DNA of 26,172 bases, taken from positions 1 through 26,172 of the forward strand of contig JBMNSJ010000029.1 of NCBI GenBank assembly GCA_050945135.1, written 5' to 3'. This DNA is from WRIS01 sp050945135. Its GTDB lineage: Bacteria; Actinomycetota; Coriobacteriia; Coriobacteriales; Eggerthellaceae. Of the stretch, positions 15,639-23,931 are shown piece after piece. Every line of letters begins with the position of its first letter. Positions within the stretch are counted from its first letter, which is position 1. The translations under genes were made by a program, and so were the position numbers. The notes under the pieces are model-generated. The model did no database searches and had not been told where the DNA came from. It saw only the letters and a list, made by a program, of their open reading frames with translations.

Positions 15639-16901
15639 TTACTCGCTAAAAGGAGAAATCGCCAAGGTCGCGTTATGTCCACCAAAGCCCAATGAATTGC
15701 TCAAGACCACTTTTTGAGGTCGATCATATAGTGCCTGAGTGGGAACTTGTACGGGGCACTCTGGGTCGGCTACCTCAAAGCCCGTCGTTGGAGGAATAAG
15801 CTCTCTTTCAACCGAGCGAGCAGCAACAATAGCCTCAAGGGCTCCTGCTGCGCCAAGCGTATGTCCAACAATTCCCTTGATTGAAGTGATGGGAATTCTC
15901 GATGCATCTCCTTCACAAAAGGTAATCAAGGCAGCTGCTTCAGTTTTATCGTTGATGGGAGTTGCTGTTCCATGTGCATTTAAGTGACCAATATCCTCAA
16001 CACTGAAACCTCCTTCATCCAAAGCTTGCTTCATAGAGCGAACCAAGCCTTCACCTTCGGGTTCTGGAGCAGTCATATGATAGGCATCGCCCGTAGATCC
16101 AAAGCCAGTAATCTCTGCGATAATCTGTGCACCACGACTTTGCGCATGCTCGAGTGATTCAATTATGAGCGCTCCAGCACCTTCACCTGTCACAAAACCA
16201 GAACGATTCAAATCGAAAGGTCGAGAGGCATCCAGTGGGTCTTTTACCTTAGAAAGAGCGCCAAGATTAGTAAAGCCTGCAAGACAGACCGGAGTTACCG
16301 ATTCTTCAGTGCCTCCAACCAAGGCTGCATCAAGATAACCATGCTTGATGGAACGGTAAGCGTGACCAATGTTGTGCGTGCCGGTAGCACACGCGGTTAC
16401 TAGTTCGACACATTCACCACGAAGGCCATAGCGAATCGATAAGTTACCTGCGGCGATATTCGATATCATGGTTGGAATAAACAAAGGATTGAGGCGCTTT
16501 GGCCCCTTGGTGGCAAGCGTGCTACAGCCACTTTGGAATTCCTCCAGCCCTCCGATGCCGCTTCCAAAAAAACAACCAAAACGGCTAAGATCTTCTGACT
16601 CTAGATTAATGCCTGAATCTGCCATCGCTTCATCGGAAGCCGAGATAGCATATTGCACAAAGCGAGCAAAACGGCGTGCTTCCTTCTTGCTCAGCCCTTG
16701 TTCGACAGGGTCATAATCGCGCACCTCTGCGGCAATATGAACTTCATATTCCTGTGTGTCGAAACGAGTAATGGGGCCAACGCAGCAGCGTTTCTCTATC
16801 ACTGCATCCCACAGACTATCAACTCCAATGCCTGCAGGAGAGATTGCTCCCATACCCGTAATTACTACGCGTTGTGTCCCGCCAGAATTCTTCATGCTCA
16901 T
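15639..16901 (-). CDS. fabF: 3-oxoacyl-ACP synthase II FabF
   Basis: 420 aa, normal length. It elongates acyl-ACP with malonyl-ACP. The Cys-His-His triad is intact: TACATGTHN (Cys171), NAHGTATPINDKTE (His310) and KGIVGHTLGAAGA (His347). The start at 16901 overlaps the fabG stop by four bases (ATGA); GGAGG lies nine bases upstream, and a second ATG two codons later is possible. No fabH is present in the window, so the starter condensation must be supplied from elsewhere or by another route. Confidence 0.96.
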   Translation of the reverse strand: MSMKNSGGTQRVVITGMGAISPAGIGVDSLWDAVIEKRCCVGPITRFDTQEYEVHIAAEVRDYDPVEQGLSKKEARRFARFVQYAISASDEAMADSGINLESEDLSRFGCFFGSGIGGLEEFQSGCSTLATKGPKRLNPLFIPTMISNIAAGNLSIRYGLRGECVELVTACATGTHNIGHAYRSIKHGYLDAALVGGTEESVTPVCLAGFTNLGALSKVKDPLDASRPFDLNRSGFVTGEGAGALIIESLEHAQSRGAQIIAEITGFGSTGDAYHMTAPEPEGEGLVRSMKQALDEGGFSVEDIGHLNAHGTATPINDKTEAAALITFCEGDASRIPITSIKGIVGHTLGAAGALEAIVAARSVERELIPPTTGFEVADPECPVQVPTQALYDRPQKVVLSNSLGFGGHNATLAISPFSE

Positions 16902-17680
16902 AGTGTCAAACCTCCATCGACACCGATAACTTGTCCGGTGATATAGCCTGATTGTTCGTTTGCCAAAAAGGCTACCAAGTTGGCGACATCTTGCGGTGTG
17001 CCTAATCGTTTACTGGCAATACGATCTTTTATTGCGCTCTGCTGTTTGTCATCAAGAGCTTGTGTCATGTTTGTTTCAATAAAGCCCGGCGCAACAACGT
17101 TAACCGTAATATTTCGAGCTGCAATTTCTTTAGCCAGTGATTTAGATAAGCCAACAACACCCGCCTTCGATGCAGCATAGTTTACTTGTCCAGGATTGCC
17201 CGCCAGACCAACAACACTGCCAAGATTAACAATGCGCCCGTAACGCTGTTTCATCATGTATGGAGTAACGTATTTGCAGCAATTAAAGGTTCCCTTGAGA
17301 TTAATCGAGATAACATCATCGAAATCTTCTTCCTTCATTCGCGCAAGAAGACCGTCTCGGGTAATGCCAGCATTGTTCACCAACACATCGACTCGGCCAA
17401 AGCGCTCTTTTGCTCCGTCAATAAGCGTTTGTGCCTCTTTGCTTTGAGAAACGTCAGCCTGTAGAGCAAAGGCATCAATTTTGAAGACCTCAATCAATTC
17501 TTTTACCAAGGCTTCTGCATCTTGTGCACTGCGTTCAGAAGAATAATTGATGCAAAGATTGAACCCGTTTCTAGCTAATTCGGTAGCAACGGCGCGCCCA
17601 ATTCCTCGACTAGCCCCTGTCACTACGGCAGCGCGACGGATGTCCTGCTCGTTGGATGAACTGGCATTTTTGTCTGTCAT
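16898..17680 (-). CDS. fabG: 3-oxoacyl-ACP reductase FabG
   Basis: 260 aa short-chain dehydrogenase. It reduces 3-oxoacyl-ACP with NADPH. Visible marks: TGASRGIG (21-28) nucleotide-binding loop, NNAG (102-105), and the catalytic Ser155, Tyr168, Lys172 (LGSVVG...VNYAASK). The C-terminal GYITGQVIGVDGGLTL is diagnostic for FabG. A 15-residue polar N-terminal tail precedes the fold. It overlaps fabD by four bases upstream and fabF by four bases downstream, so translation of the three is coupled. Confidence 0.96.
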   Translation of the reverse strand: MTDKNASSSNEQDIRRAAVVTGASRGIGRAVATELARNGFNLCINYSSERSAQDAEALVKELIEVFKIDAFALQADVSQSKEAQTLIDGAKERFGRVDVLVNNAGITRDGLLARMKEEDFDDVISINLKGTFNCCKYVTPYMMKQRYGRIVNLGSVVGLAGNPGQVNYAASKAGVVGLSKSLAKEIAARNITVNVVAPGFIETNMTQALDDKQQSAIKDRIASKRLGTPQDVANLVAFLANEQSGYITGQVIGVDGGLTL

Positions 17681-18657
17681 GCGTTATTTCCTTCGCTTTT
17701 ATTGAGAGCAAAGAAGGCTTCAAGCGTCTCTTTGTCTTCCACTACTATGCGTTCACTTTTTCTGTTGATGCGCTTTACCAAGCCAACAAGAACCCCTCCA
17801 AAACCGAGTTCTACGAAAGTTTGTGCTCCAGCTGCATCAAGCATTTCAAGGCTTTGCTGAAAACGAACAGGATGCGTTAGGTGATCAGCAAACTGCTGTC
17901 GTGCAGTTGATGCAGTCATTTCTTTTGCATCAAGATTGCTTATTAGAGGAATGCGCGGCTCTTCAAAAATCTGCGTTTCAAGATAAGCGGTAAGCTCTTT
18001 AGCGGCATCCTGCATCAAGGGACTATGAAAAGCCCCCGAAGTTGCAAGCATGGCTGATTTTTTCTTTTGAGCATTCCACGCATCCTGAGCGCGTAGCACC
18101 GCAGCTTCATGCCCTGATATAACTATTTGACCAGGACAGTTATAGTTAGCTATTACGAGCACCTCATCATGAGCGTGCTCTTTGCATAGCTCCATTGCCT
18201 GCGCTTCATCTGCGCCTAGCAAAGCACACATCTTTCCGTTGTTGCTCTGAGCTGCCTGTGCCATGAGCTCTGAACGTATTTTGGCAAACTTGAAGGTGTC
18301 TTCTAAAGAAAGCATCCCCGATGCATAGGCGGCACAAACTTGCCCAAGGGAAAAGCCCAGCAAAGCGCAGGGCTCAATCTTTTCTTTAGTAACTTCGCTG
18401 GCCAATGCAAGAGAAAGGCTTACCAAGACTGCCTGTGCGTAGCGAGTATCATTCAATGTTTCAACAGGACCATTACTCATGAGCCCCACCACATCACATT
18501 CGAAGATGTCAGAGGCACAGGTCATTATTTCTACAACCGAAGGTCGATCAAATAGACTCTTTCCCATACCGACTTTCTGCGACCCTTGTCCCGAAAACAT
18601 GAAGACAGGTTTATGGGAATCTATTTCAAGCGTTGCGTTGTGTTGCGCTTCAGCCAT
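17677..18657 (-). CDS. fabD: Malonyl-CoA:ACP transacylase FabD
   Basis: 326 aa. It loads malonyl groups from CoA onto ACP. The N-terminal FSGQGSQKVGMG loop and nucleophile segment ALLGFSLGQ (Ser103) are present, with catalytic-His segment GAFHSPLM (His211). The usual GHSxGE elbow reads GFSLGQ: His to Phe before the Ser and Glu to Gln after it. Some bacterial FabDs vary at these places, so activity is still expected. GAGGAG lies nine bases before the ATG. It sits 30 bp after fabK and overlaps fabG by four bases. Confidence 0.95.
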   Translation of the reverse strand: MAEAQHNATLEIDSHKPVFMFSGQGSQKVGMGKSLFDRPSVVEIMTCASDIFECDVVGLMSNGPVETLNDTRYAQAVLVSLSLALASEVTKEKIEPCALLGFSLGQVCAAYASGMLSLEDTFKFAKIRSELMAQAAQSNNGKMCALLGADEAQAMELCKEHAHDEVLVIANYNCPGQIVISGHEAAVLRAQDAWNAQKKKSAMLATSGAFHSPLMQDAAKELTAYLETQIFEEPRIPLISNLDAKEMTASTARQQFADHLTHPVRFQQSLEMLDAAGAQTFVELGFGGVLVGLVKRINRKSERIVVEDKETLEAFFALNKSEGNNA

Positions 18658-18687
18658 TAAACGACACTCCTCTTCATTACGTATACG

Positions 18688-19659
18688 CTAAGAAATTACT
18701 CGTGAGGCGCTTTTGAGTGCCATTGCCTCAAGGTCGTTATTGCTCCAGGCAGAGGCTTCGGCAACAATCTCATCGATTACCTCTTGTACTTTTTTACGTT
18801 CATGAACAAGACAAGCAACTTGACCTGCCATTAAAGATCCTTGATTAACATCGCCCTCAACAGCTGCGCGGTACAGAGAGCCCGTCATATATTGCTCGAG
18901 CGCCTCTTCATCGACACTACTATCGTTTTCCATCTTGCGCACGGTGCGTGAAAAAGCGTTCTTGAGCTGACGTACGGGATGACCGCCAGCGCGTCCCGTA
19001 ACAATGGTGTCAGAATCCTTTGCCTTCAAGACTTTTTCTTTGTAGGAATCTGGAATCGTGCACTCTTCCACGGTAAGGAATCGTGTTCCCATTTGAACAC
19101 CCTCGGCACCAAGGGCAAAGGCTGCACAAAAGCCGCGTCCGTCAGCAATTCCACCAGCAGCAAGCACAGGAATGCTCACGCTATCACAAACCTGTGGCAC
19201 GAGCGCCATGGTAGTAAGCTCACCAATATGACCTCCGGCTTCACAACCCTCGGCTACAACCGCATCGGCTCCACAGCGTTCCATACGCTGAGCGAGTGCA
19301 GCTGAGGCAACAACCGGGACAACTTTCGACCCCGCCTCTTTCCATGCCTCAATATAGGGCGAAGGCGAGCCAGCACCTGTAGTAATAACGTCGACTTTTA
19401 AATCAACAAGAAGACGAGCTATTTCATCAGTGTTGGGAGCTAATAACATGATGTTAACTCCAATTGGTTTGTTTGTTTTGGAGCGAGCGATTGCTATCTG
19501 CTCTTCAACCCATTCAACTGGAGCTCCACCAGCTGCGATAATTCCCAAACCGCCCGCTTCGCTAACTGCAGCTGCAAGGTTTGCGTTTGCAATACGAGCC
19601 ATGGCACCTTGAATGATTGGTTGTTTAATCCCTAATAGCTCAGTCACACGTGTCTTCAT
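18688..19659 (-). CDS. fabK: FMN-dependent enoyl-ACP reductase II FabK
   Basis: 323 aa TIM-barrel flavoprotein of the NPD/FabK type. It carries out the last reduction of each elongation cycle; FabK is the triclosan-resistant alternative to FabI. Marks: LLGIKQPIIQGAMARIANANLAAAVSEAGGLGIIAAGG, GADAVVAEGCEAGGHIGE, VPVLAAGGIADGRG-like FMN phosphate loop, and GVQMGTRFL. Position between acpP and fabD is the standard Firmicutes/Coriobacteria order, which separates it from nitronate monooxygenases of the same superfamily. Ribosome site AAAGGTGA lies 11 bases before the ATG. Confidence 0.94.
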   Translation of the reverse strand: MKTRVTELLGIKQPIIQGAMARIANANLAAAVSEAGGLGIIAAGGAPVEWVEEQIAIARSKTNKPIGVNIMLLAPNTDEIARLLVDLKVDVITTGAGSPSPYIEAWKEAGSKVVPVVASAALAQRMERCGADAVVAEGCEAGGHIGELTTMALVPQVCDSVSIPVLAAGGIADGRGFCAAFALGAEGVQMGTRFLTVEECTIPDSYKEKVLKAKDSDTIVTGRAGGHPVRQLKNAFSRTVRKMENDSSVDEEALEQYMTGSLYRAAVEGDVNQGSLMAGQVACLVHERKKVQEVIDEIVAEASAWSNNDLEAMALKSASRVIS

Positions 19660-19706
19660 AGTTTGCGATTCACCTTTCGACGAAAACCTTTAATCCAGAG
19701 TTAGAC

Positions 19707-19925
19707 TTAAAGTGAATCGAGATGAGCAACTAACTGGCCTACCGTCTCGATGTCATTAGGCTCGCCAAACTCAACATCCATGCGTTCTTCGAGGTCACAA
19801 ATGAGTTCAACCATGTCAAGAGAATCAATTCCCAAAGACTCAAGAGTCGAATCTTCACTTACTTCTGAGCTTTCAATTTCAAGATTCTCTTGCAGTGCTT
19901 CCTTGACGATATCAAGAGTTGCCAT
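19707..19925 (-). CDS. acpP: Acyl carrier protein AcpP
   Basis: 72 aa acidic helical protein. GIDSLDMVEL carries Ser35, the site of 4'-phosphopantetheine attachment. The start is the ATG at 19925 with AAAGGAAT upstream; the open frame runs 15 codons further but without a ribosome site. Slightly shorter than the usual 75-80 residues, but all four helices appear to be covered. It is the first gene of the fab operon and lies downstream of a FabT-like palindrome. Confidence 0.95.
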   Translation of the reverse strand: MATLDIVKEALQENLEIESSEVSEDSTLESLGIDSLDMVELICDLEERMDVEFGEPNDIETVGQLVAHLDSL

Positions 19926-19983
19926 AGTAGTATTCCTTTCTGTATGCCGCGCGAGTAATCTCGTTAACACGACAAGACCATTT

Positions 19984-20006
19984 AATACTTTGATTATCTA
20001 AGTATT
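19984..20006. promoter_or_regulatory. FabT-like operator upstream of acpP
   Basis: Inverted repeat, 10 of 11 pairs complementary around T19995 (core CTTTGATTATCTAAG). The core closely matches my memory of FabT boxes in Firmicutes (TTTGATnATCAAA). It lies about 60-80 bp before the acpP start, where a promoter should be, and next to a MarR-family gene. The likely effect is repression of fatty-acid synthesis when long-chain acyl-ACP is plentiful. The link is inferred. Confidence 0.7.
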
Positions 20007-20103
20007 TTAGTTTACGCCACTTCTCTACAGCGCGCTGCGCCGCTAGCGTTCTTCATGATTTCTGCGAATATGATTCACGACTCTGCGATGCTTGGTCGTA
20101 AGA

Positions 20104-20622
20104 CTATTTCTGATTTTGTGCGACACTTTCGTCGAAGAAGCTTTTTACCTTCTCGAGAGCGCGCGACAATACGCGTTCTTCCTCATCGCTTAAATCAGCA
20201 AGTGCTTCATTGAGCATTTTTTTGTGAAACATGTCGTGAACGCGATATACCTGACGCCCACGTTTTGTCAATCGAACCATCACTTTTCTGCGATCTTCGC
20301 TGTTTCTCTCACGCTCAATAAAGCCTTTTCGTACCAGCTTATTTACCGCTGTTGTCAGCGTTGCAAGCGTTACGCCCAATCGGGTAGCAATGACGTTCAT
20401 AGGATTGGCTTCGTGTAAGCCTATAGCAACCAAGGTATGTACCTCGGTTATGGTTAAGCCCTCGGTAAGCTTATTGTCCAACGAGCGCTCTTCAACCCGC
20501 AATATTGCATTGAAGGTGCCTGACAAAAGATCATCGAGCATGGCGCGTCTCTCAAGAGCATCCTCTTCTATACGCAGGGACTGCGCTTGCATCTCAGTTT
20601 TTGCACTGGTACCGCTTGTCAT
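20104..20622 (-). CDS. MarR-family regulator, probable FabT-like repressor of the fab operon
   Basis: 172 aa, somewhat longer than a typical 140-150 aa MarR because of an N-terminal tail. The winged helix is clear: NVIATRLGVTLATLTTAVNKLVRKGFIERERNSEDRRKVMVRLTKRG, about residues 77-125, with the DRR wing. It lies 178 bp upstream of acpP in the same direction, the place where fabT lies in Firmicutes fab clusters, and a FabT-like palindrome lies between. GGAGGAG sits just before the ATG. It follows rnr by 21 bp, so it may be transcribed from the ftsE-rnr operon instead of its own promoter. Not named fabT here because similarity to FabT proper was not tested. Confidence 0.88.
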   Translation of the reverse strand: MTSGTSAKTEMQAQSLRIEEDALERRAMLDDLLSGTFNAILRVEERSLDNKLTEGLTITEVHTLVAIGLHEANPMNVIATRLGVTLATLTTAVNKLVRKGFIERERNSEDRRKVMVRLTKRGRQVYRVHDMFHKKMLNEALADLSDEEERVLSRALEKVKSFFDESVAQNQK

Positions 20623-20643
20623 AAACGCTCCTCCAAAAGGTCT

Positions 20644-22620
20644 TTACTTGTGACCTGATTCTACAATACGAAAATCTAGCTGCCCGAGAGTTGTATCTGC
20701 ACGTTCGAGCATTACCTGCAATCTTTGCCCCAAACGAAAACTCTTACCACTCTCCTCGCCACATAATACATGACGTTTCTTGTCGTACACAAAGTATTCT
20801 TGACCTAAGTTTTTTGTGCTCACTAATCCCTCAGCTGTGTTTTCTAAACGAACAAATATGCCGCTACTCACAACCCCAGAAATTACCGCATCAAAGCATT
20901 CTCCCACATCAGCAGCCATATATTCGACAATTTTAATCGTTTGCGATTCTCTCGAGGCGGTCTCGGCAATACGTTCCATCACGGATGAATGCAGTGCCAG
21001 CCAGCTAATAGCTCCCACCTGATCCTCAAAGCTTCGCGTTGTTCCCCTACTACAGGCATGAAGCATTCGATGCACAATCAGATCCGGGTATCTCCTGATA
21101 GGAGAAGTAAAGTGACAGTAAGTATCAAGGGCTAGTCCGTAATGCTCAGAAAGATGCTCATCATATCGCGCCCTTTTCATTGACCTCAGGAGAAGAGAAG
21201 AAATCAGCTCTTCTTCTGGCTTGTTCTCGCTCAGCTCCATAATTGCCGCAATCTCATGTGGATTACCTGCGACAAGCGCAGAAACGTCAATATCTTTGAG
21301 GTAATCAAACTCTTGGAAAATCGGTACTAAATCGTGGAGCGAATCTGCAGAAGGCGCGTCGTGGACACGGTACACGCAGGGAAATCCTTTTTCGGTTAGA
21401 TACTTCGCAACACAGGTGTTTGCCAAAATCATAGCTTCTTCGACAATGTCGGTCGCATCGGTTCTTGAGCGCAGCAAAATTTCTATCGGACGCTGCTCAT
21501 TATCAAGTTTAACCTTAGCTTCTCGAGTGACAAAATCTATTCTACCTGCACGTTTTGCATTTTGTGCTATTTTCTGCGTAAGCAGCTGCAACTCTGAAAA
21601 GCAGCTTTCGTACTCGGGAATGTCGCGTTTTCTATCTAAAACCGCCTGCACATCCTCATAGGAAAAGCGGGCTTTTGATTCAATGATGGAAGGATAAATC
21701 TCAAAACGACGCAGCTGTGCCTGATCATCGATGAACATATCAACCGTTATCGTTGCTTTGAGCTCATGCGGCTTTAACGAACAGAGCTCGTTGGACAAAG
21801 CCTCAGGCAGCATAGGTATTACCCTATCCACCAAGTAAACGCTGGTTGCACGTCTTCTCGCATCAAGATCAATTGACGAGCCCCATTCAACGTAGCGTGA
21901 CACATCAGCAATATGAACGCCAAGACGCCAAAGGCCGTCGACCTTATCGAGAGAAAGCGCATCATCAAAATCGCGGGCATCTTCTGGGTCTATAGTAAAA
22001 ACACGTCTCCCGCTCAAATCGCGATAACCCTCTGCAATTACCTTGCGGACGTCGAATTCTATGAGCGCTGCTTCATCAAGCGACGAGGGTGAAAACTCAG
22101 TTTCAAGCTTATGTCGTGCAACGATTATGTCGATAGGAAGCGTAGCAGAATCTTGCTCCCCTATTACCTCTTCGATATAGCCCGTTGCGGCAGTGTTGCG
22201 TCCCGGGTATTGAATTATTCGAACCTTCACCATGGAGCCATCCACGATATTTGGGTTATCCTTACGCATCGTAAAAATATCGTAGGGTATTCGGTGGTCT
22301 TGTGGAATCACTACGCCAAAGGGTTCGGCTACTTCATAGCGTCCAATAATCGACTCGTGAGCTCGCTCAATAACGCGAACCACACGGGCACTTGGCCGAC
22401 CTGAGTGTTTATCAAAAGGCTTTTTGTCATGCTTGCCAGAAGTAGTGATAGGCGCTAATTCGACCATATCGCCATCAAAGGCCCCTCCAAGCTTAGATGC
22501 AGGTATAAAGAACTCTCCTTCAACCGTTTGCACAAAACCGTAGCCTCGGGTGCTTAGTTTAAGAATTCCACGGGGATTACTTCGTGGATGTCGTCGGGTT
22601 CTCGAGCGCGAACGAGCCAT
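20644..22620 (-). CDS. rnr: Ribonuclease R (RNase II/RNB family exoribonuclease)
   Basis: 658 aa. N-terminal cold-shock-like OB domain (about 15-58, RGYGFVQTVEGEFFIPASKLGGAFDGD), second OB about 90-155, then the RNB catalytic domain (about 200-530) with the metal-binding TIDPEDARDFDDALS (Asp211-Asp220), and an S1 domain at the C-terminus (about 568-645, SGVVSSGIFVRLENTAEGLV). It degrades structured RNA 3' to 5' and, in many bacteria, works with tmRNA-SmpB to clear non-stop mRNAs. It is shorter than E. coli RNase R (813 aa), lacking the long basic C-terminal tail. The start follows the protease gene by 12 bp. Confidence 0.96.
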   Translation of the reverse strand: MARSRSRTRRHPRSNPRGILKLSTRGYGFVQTVEGEFFIPASKLGGAFDGDMVELAPITTSGKHDKKPFDKHSGRPSARVVRVIERAHESIIGRYEVAEPFGVVIPQDHRIPYDIFTMRKDNPNIVDGSMVKVRIIQYPGRNTAATGYIEEVIGEQDSATLPIDIIVARHKLETEFSPSSLDEAALIEFDVRKVIAEGYRDLSGRRVFTIDPEDARDFDDALSLDKVDGLWRLGVHIADVSRYVEWGSSIDLDARRRATSVYLVDRVIPMLPEALSNELCSLKPHELKATITVDMFIDDQAQLRRFEIYPSIIESKARFSYEDVQAVLDRKRDIPEYESCFSELQLLTQKIAQNAKRAGRIDFVTREAKVKLDNEQRPIEILLRSRTDATDIVEEAMILANTCVAKYLTEKGFPCVYRVHDAPSADSLHDLVPIFQEFDYLKDIDVSALVAGNPHEIAAIMELSENKPEEELISSLLLRSMKRARYDEHLSEHYGLALDTYCHFTSPIRRYPDLIVHRMLHACSRGTTRSFEDQVGAISWLALHSSVMERIAETASRESQTIKIVEYMAADVGECFDAVISGVVSSGIFVRLENTAEGLVSTKNLGQEYFVYDKKRHVLCGEESGKSFRLGQRLQVMLERADTTLGQLDFRIVESGHK

Positions 22621-22632
22621 TGATACTCTCGG

Positions 22633-23901
22633 TTATCCGTTAATTTGTGATTGTGCCGCCTCGAGAGCAAGACTTTTTTGGTCATCTGTATCTGCTGCAG
22701 CGCCCATGTCGACAACAATATCGGGAGTTACTCCTACTCCATTAATTTCATGACCCAAAGGACTTGTATAGTAGGCTGCCGTATATCGTAATGCTCCTCC
22801 GAAGCTTAATGCCTTCACTACCTGAACAGAACCTTTTCCGAGAGTTGTATGGCCAACGATGGTAGCACGCTCATTGTCTTTTAAAGCGGCAGCCAAGACT
22901 TCTGCTGCGGCGGCTGTGTTCTCGTTAATAAGCAAAACCATGGGCTTATCGGTAGCAACTGAACCTGTTGCTGTCTTTGTTGAGTTTTGCTCCTCTTTGG
23001 TCTGCATGCCAACGATGACGCCACTTTTAACAAAGAGCGAGGCGATGTCAACTGATTGCGTAAGGTAGCCACCTGGATTATCACGAATATCAAGCACGAA
23101 AGACGCAGCTCCTTGAGCAGTGAGTGAATCAATGGCGGACTTTGTGAGACTCGCAGAATTCTGAGTTATTTGAGAGAGCTTAATATAACCAACACCATCA
23201 TGGAGCTCGGTTACTACGTTAGGTTCTTTATACTTGTGGCACTCTAAAGTTGTAGTAAACTGCTCGCCTCCTGTTGCATCAAGCGTCGCTGGGCGCCTCC
23301 AGGTAATAACAATTGATTCGCCCTCATCTTGCGAAACCGCGTTTACCGCTTCAGTTAAGGTCCAATCTTGCGAGCTGTCGCCATCAATGGCAACTACAAA
23401 ATCGCCCACCTTGATGCCTGCGGATTCTGCCACTGATTCAGGAAAGACATCTACAACATATGCCTGTCCGTTATATTCAGAAAAAAGAACTCCAATGCCT
23501 GCATACGTTCCGGAGCTTTCCTTCACGTAGTTTGTGTAGCGATCTTGATCGTAATAGCGCAGATAGGCATCGCTGTTTTCTTCGGTGAAGGTCTTCATGA
23601 TTAGAGGGGTAAGCTGATTAACGTCGTAATCATCAAGACTGTCATTTCTGATAATAGCTTCTACCTCAGCCATACGTGCCGATAAAGAGGTTTGAGTATT
23701 ATCAGCATCTGTTGCTTGAGCATCTTCTTTTTCAGTTACTAAAGCGCTAAAGCCTAAAGCCTCAAGAATGTTTTGATCACCACGAACCAAGAATCCTGCA
23801 ACAAAAGATAGGCACACACATATGCAAAAGACCATTACTATGATGATCTTTGCATTGTGCGTGCCCGCTTTTTTATCCTCAGTTAAAACGTGCTTAGGCA
23901 C
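22633..23901 (-). CDS. S41-family C-terminal processing peptidase homologue lacking the catalytic serine
   Basis: 422 aa. One N-terminal membrane segment (about 18-40) anchors an extracellular part with a PDZ domain (about 130-205, AGIGVLF, AGIKVGDFVVAIDG) and an S41 core (LDIRDNPGGYL). In active CtpA/CtpB/Prc proteins the nucleophile lies in (S/T)-A-S-A-S-E. Here that stretch is T329-A-A-A-A-E334, so the nucleophile position, 331, is Ala (GCC, 22911-22909). Lys356 and Gln360 sit at +25 and +29, exactly the distances of Lys334 and Gln338 from Ser309 in B. subtilis CtpB. The fold seems kept while classical Ser-Lys chemistry is lost. Encoded 30 bp after ftsX and 12 bp before rnr. It may be a pseudo-peptidase scaffold or may use another residue. 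Confidence 0.9.
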   Translation of the reverse strand: MPKHVLTEDKKAGTHNAKIIIVMVFCICVCLSFVAGFLVRGDQNILEALGFSALVTEKEDAQATDADNTQTSLSARMAEVEAIIRNDSLDDYDVNQLTPLIMKTFTEENSDAYLRYYDQDRYTNYVKESSGTYAGIGVLFSEYNGQAYVVDVFPESVAESAGIKVGDFVVAIDGDSSQDWTLTEAVNAVSQDEGESIVITWRRPATLDATGGEQFTTTLECHKYKEPNVVTELHDGVGYIKLSQITQNSASLTKSAIDSLTAQGAASFVLDIRDNPGGYLTQSVDIASLFVKSGVIVGMQTKEEQNSTKTATGSVATDKPMVLLINENTAAAAEVLAAALKDNERATIVGHTTLGKGSVQVVKALSFGGALRYTAAYYTSPLGHEINGVGVTPDIVVDMGAAADTDDQKSLALEAAQSQING

Positions 23902-23931
23902 TACTTCCTGCCTCTCGCTTCAAGCGTATGC

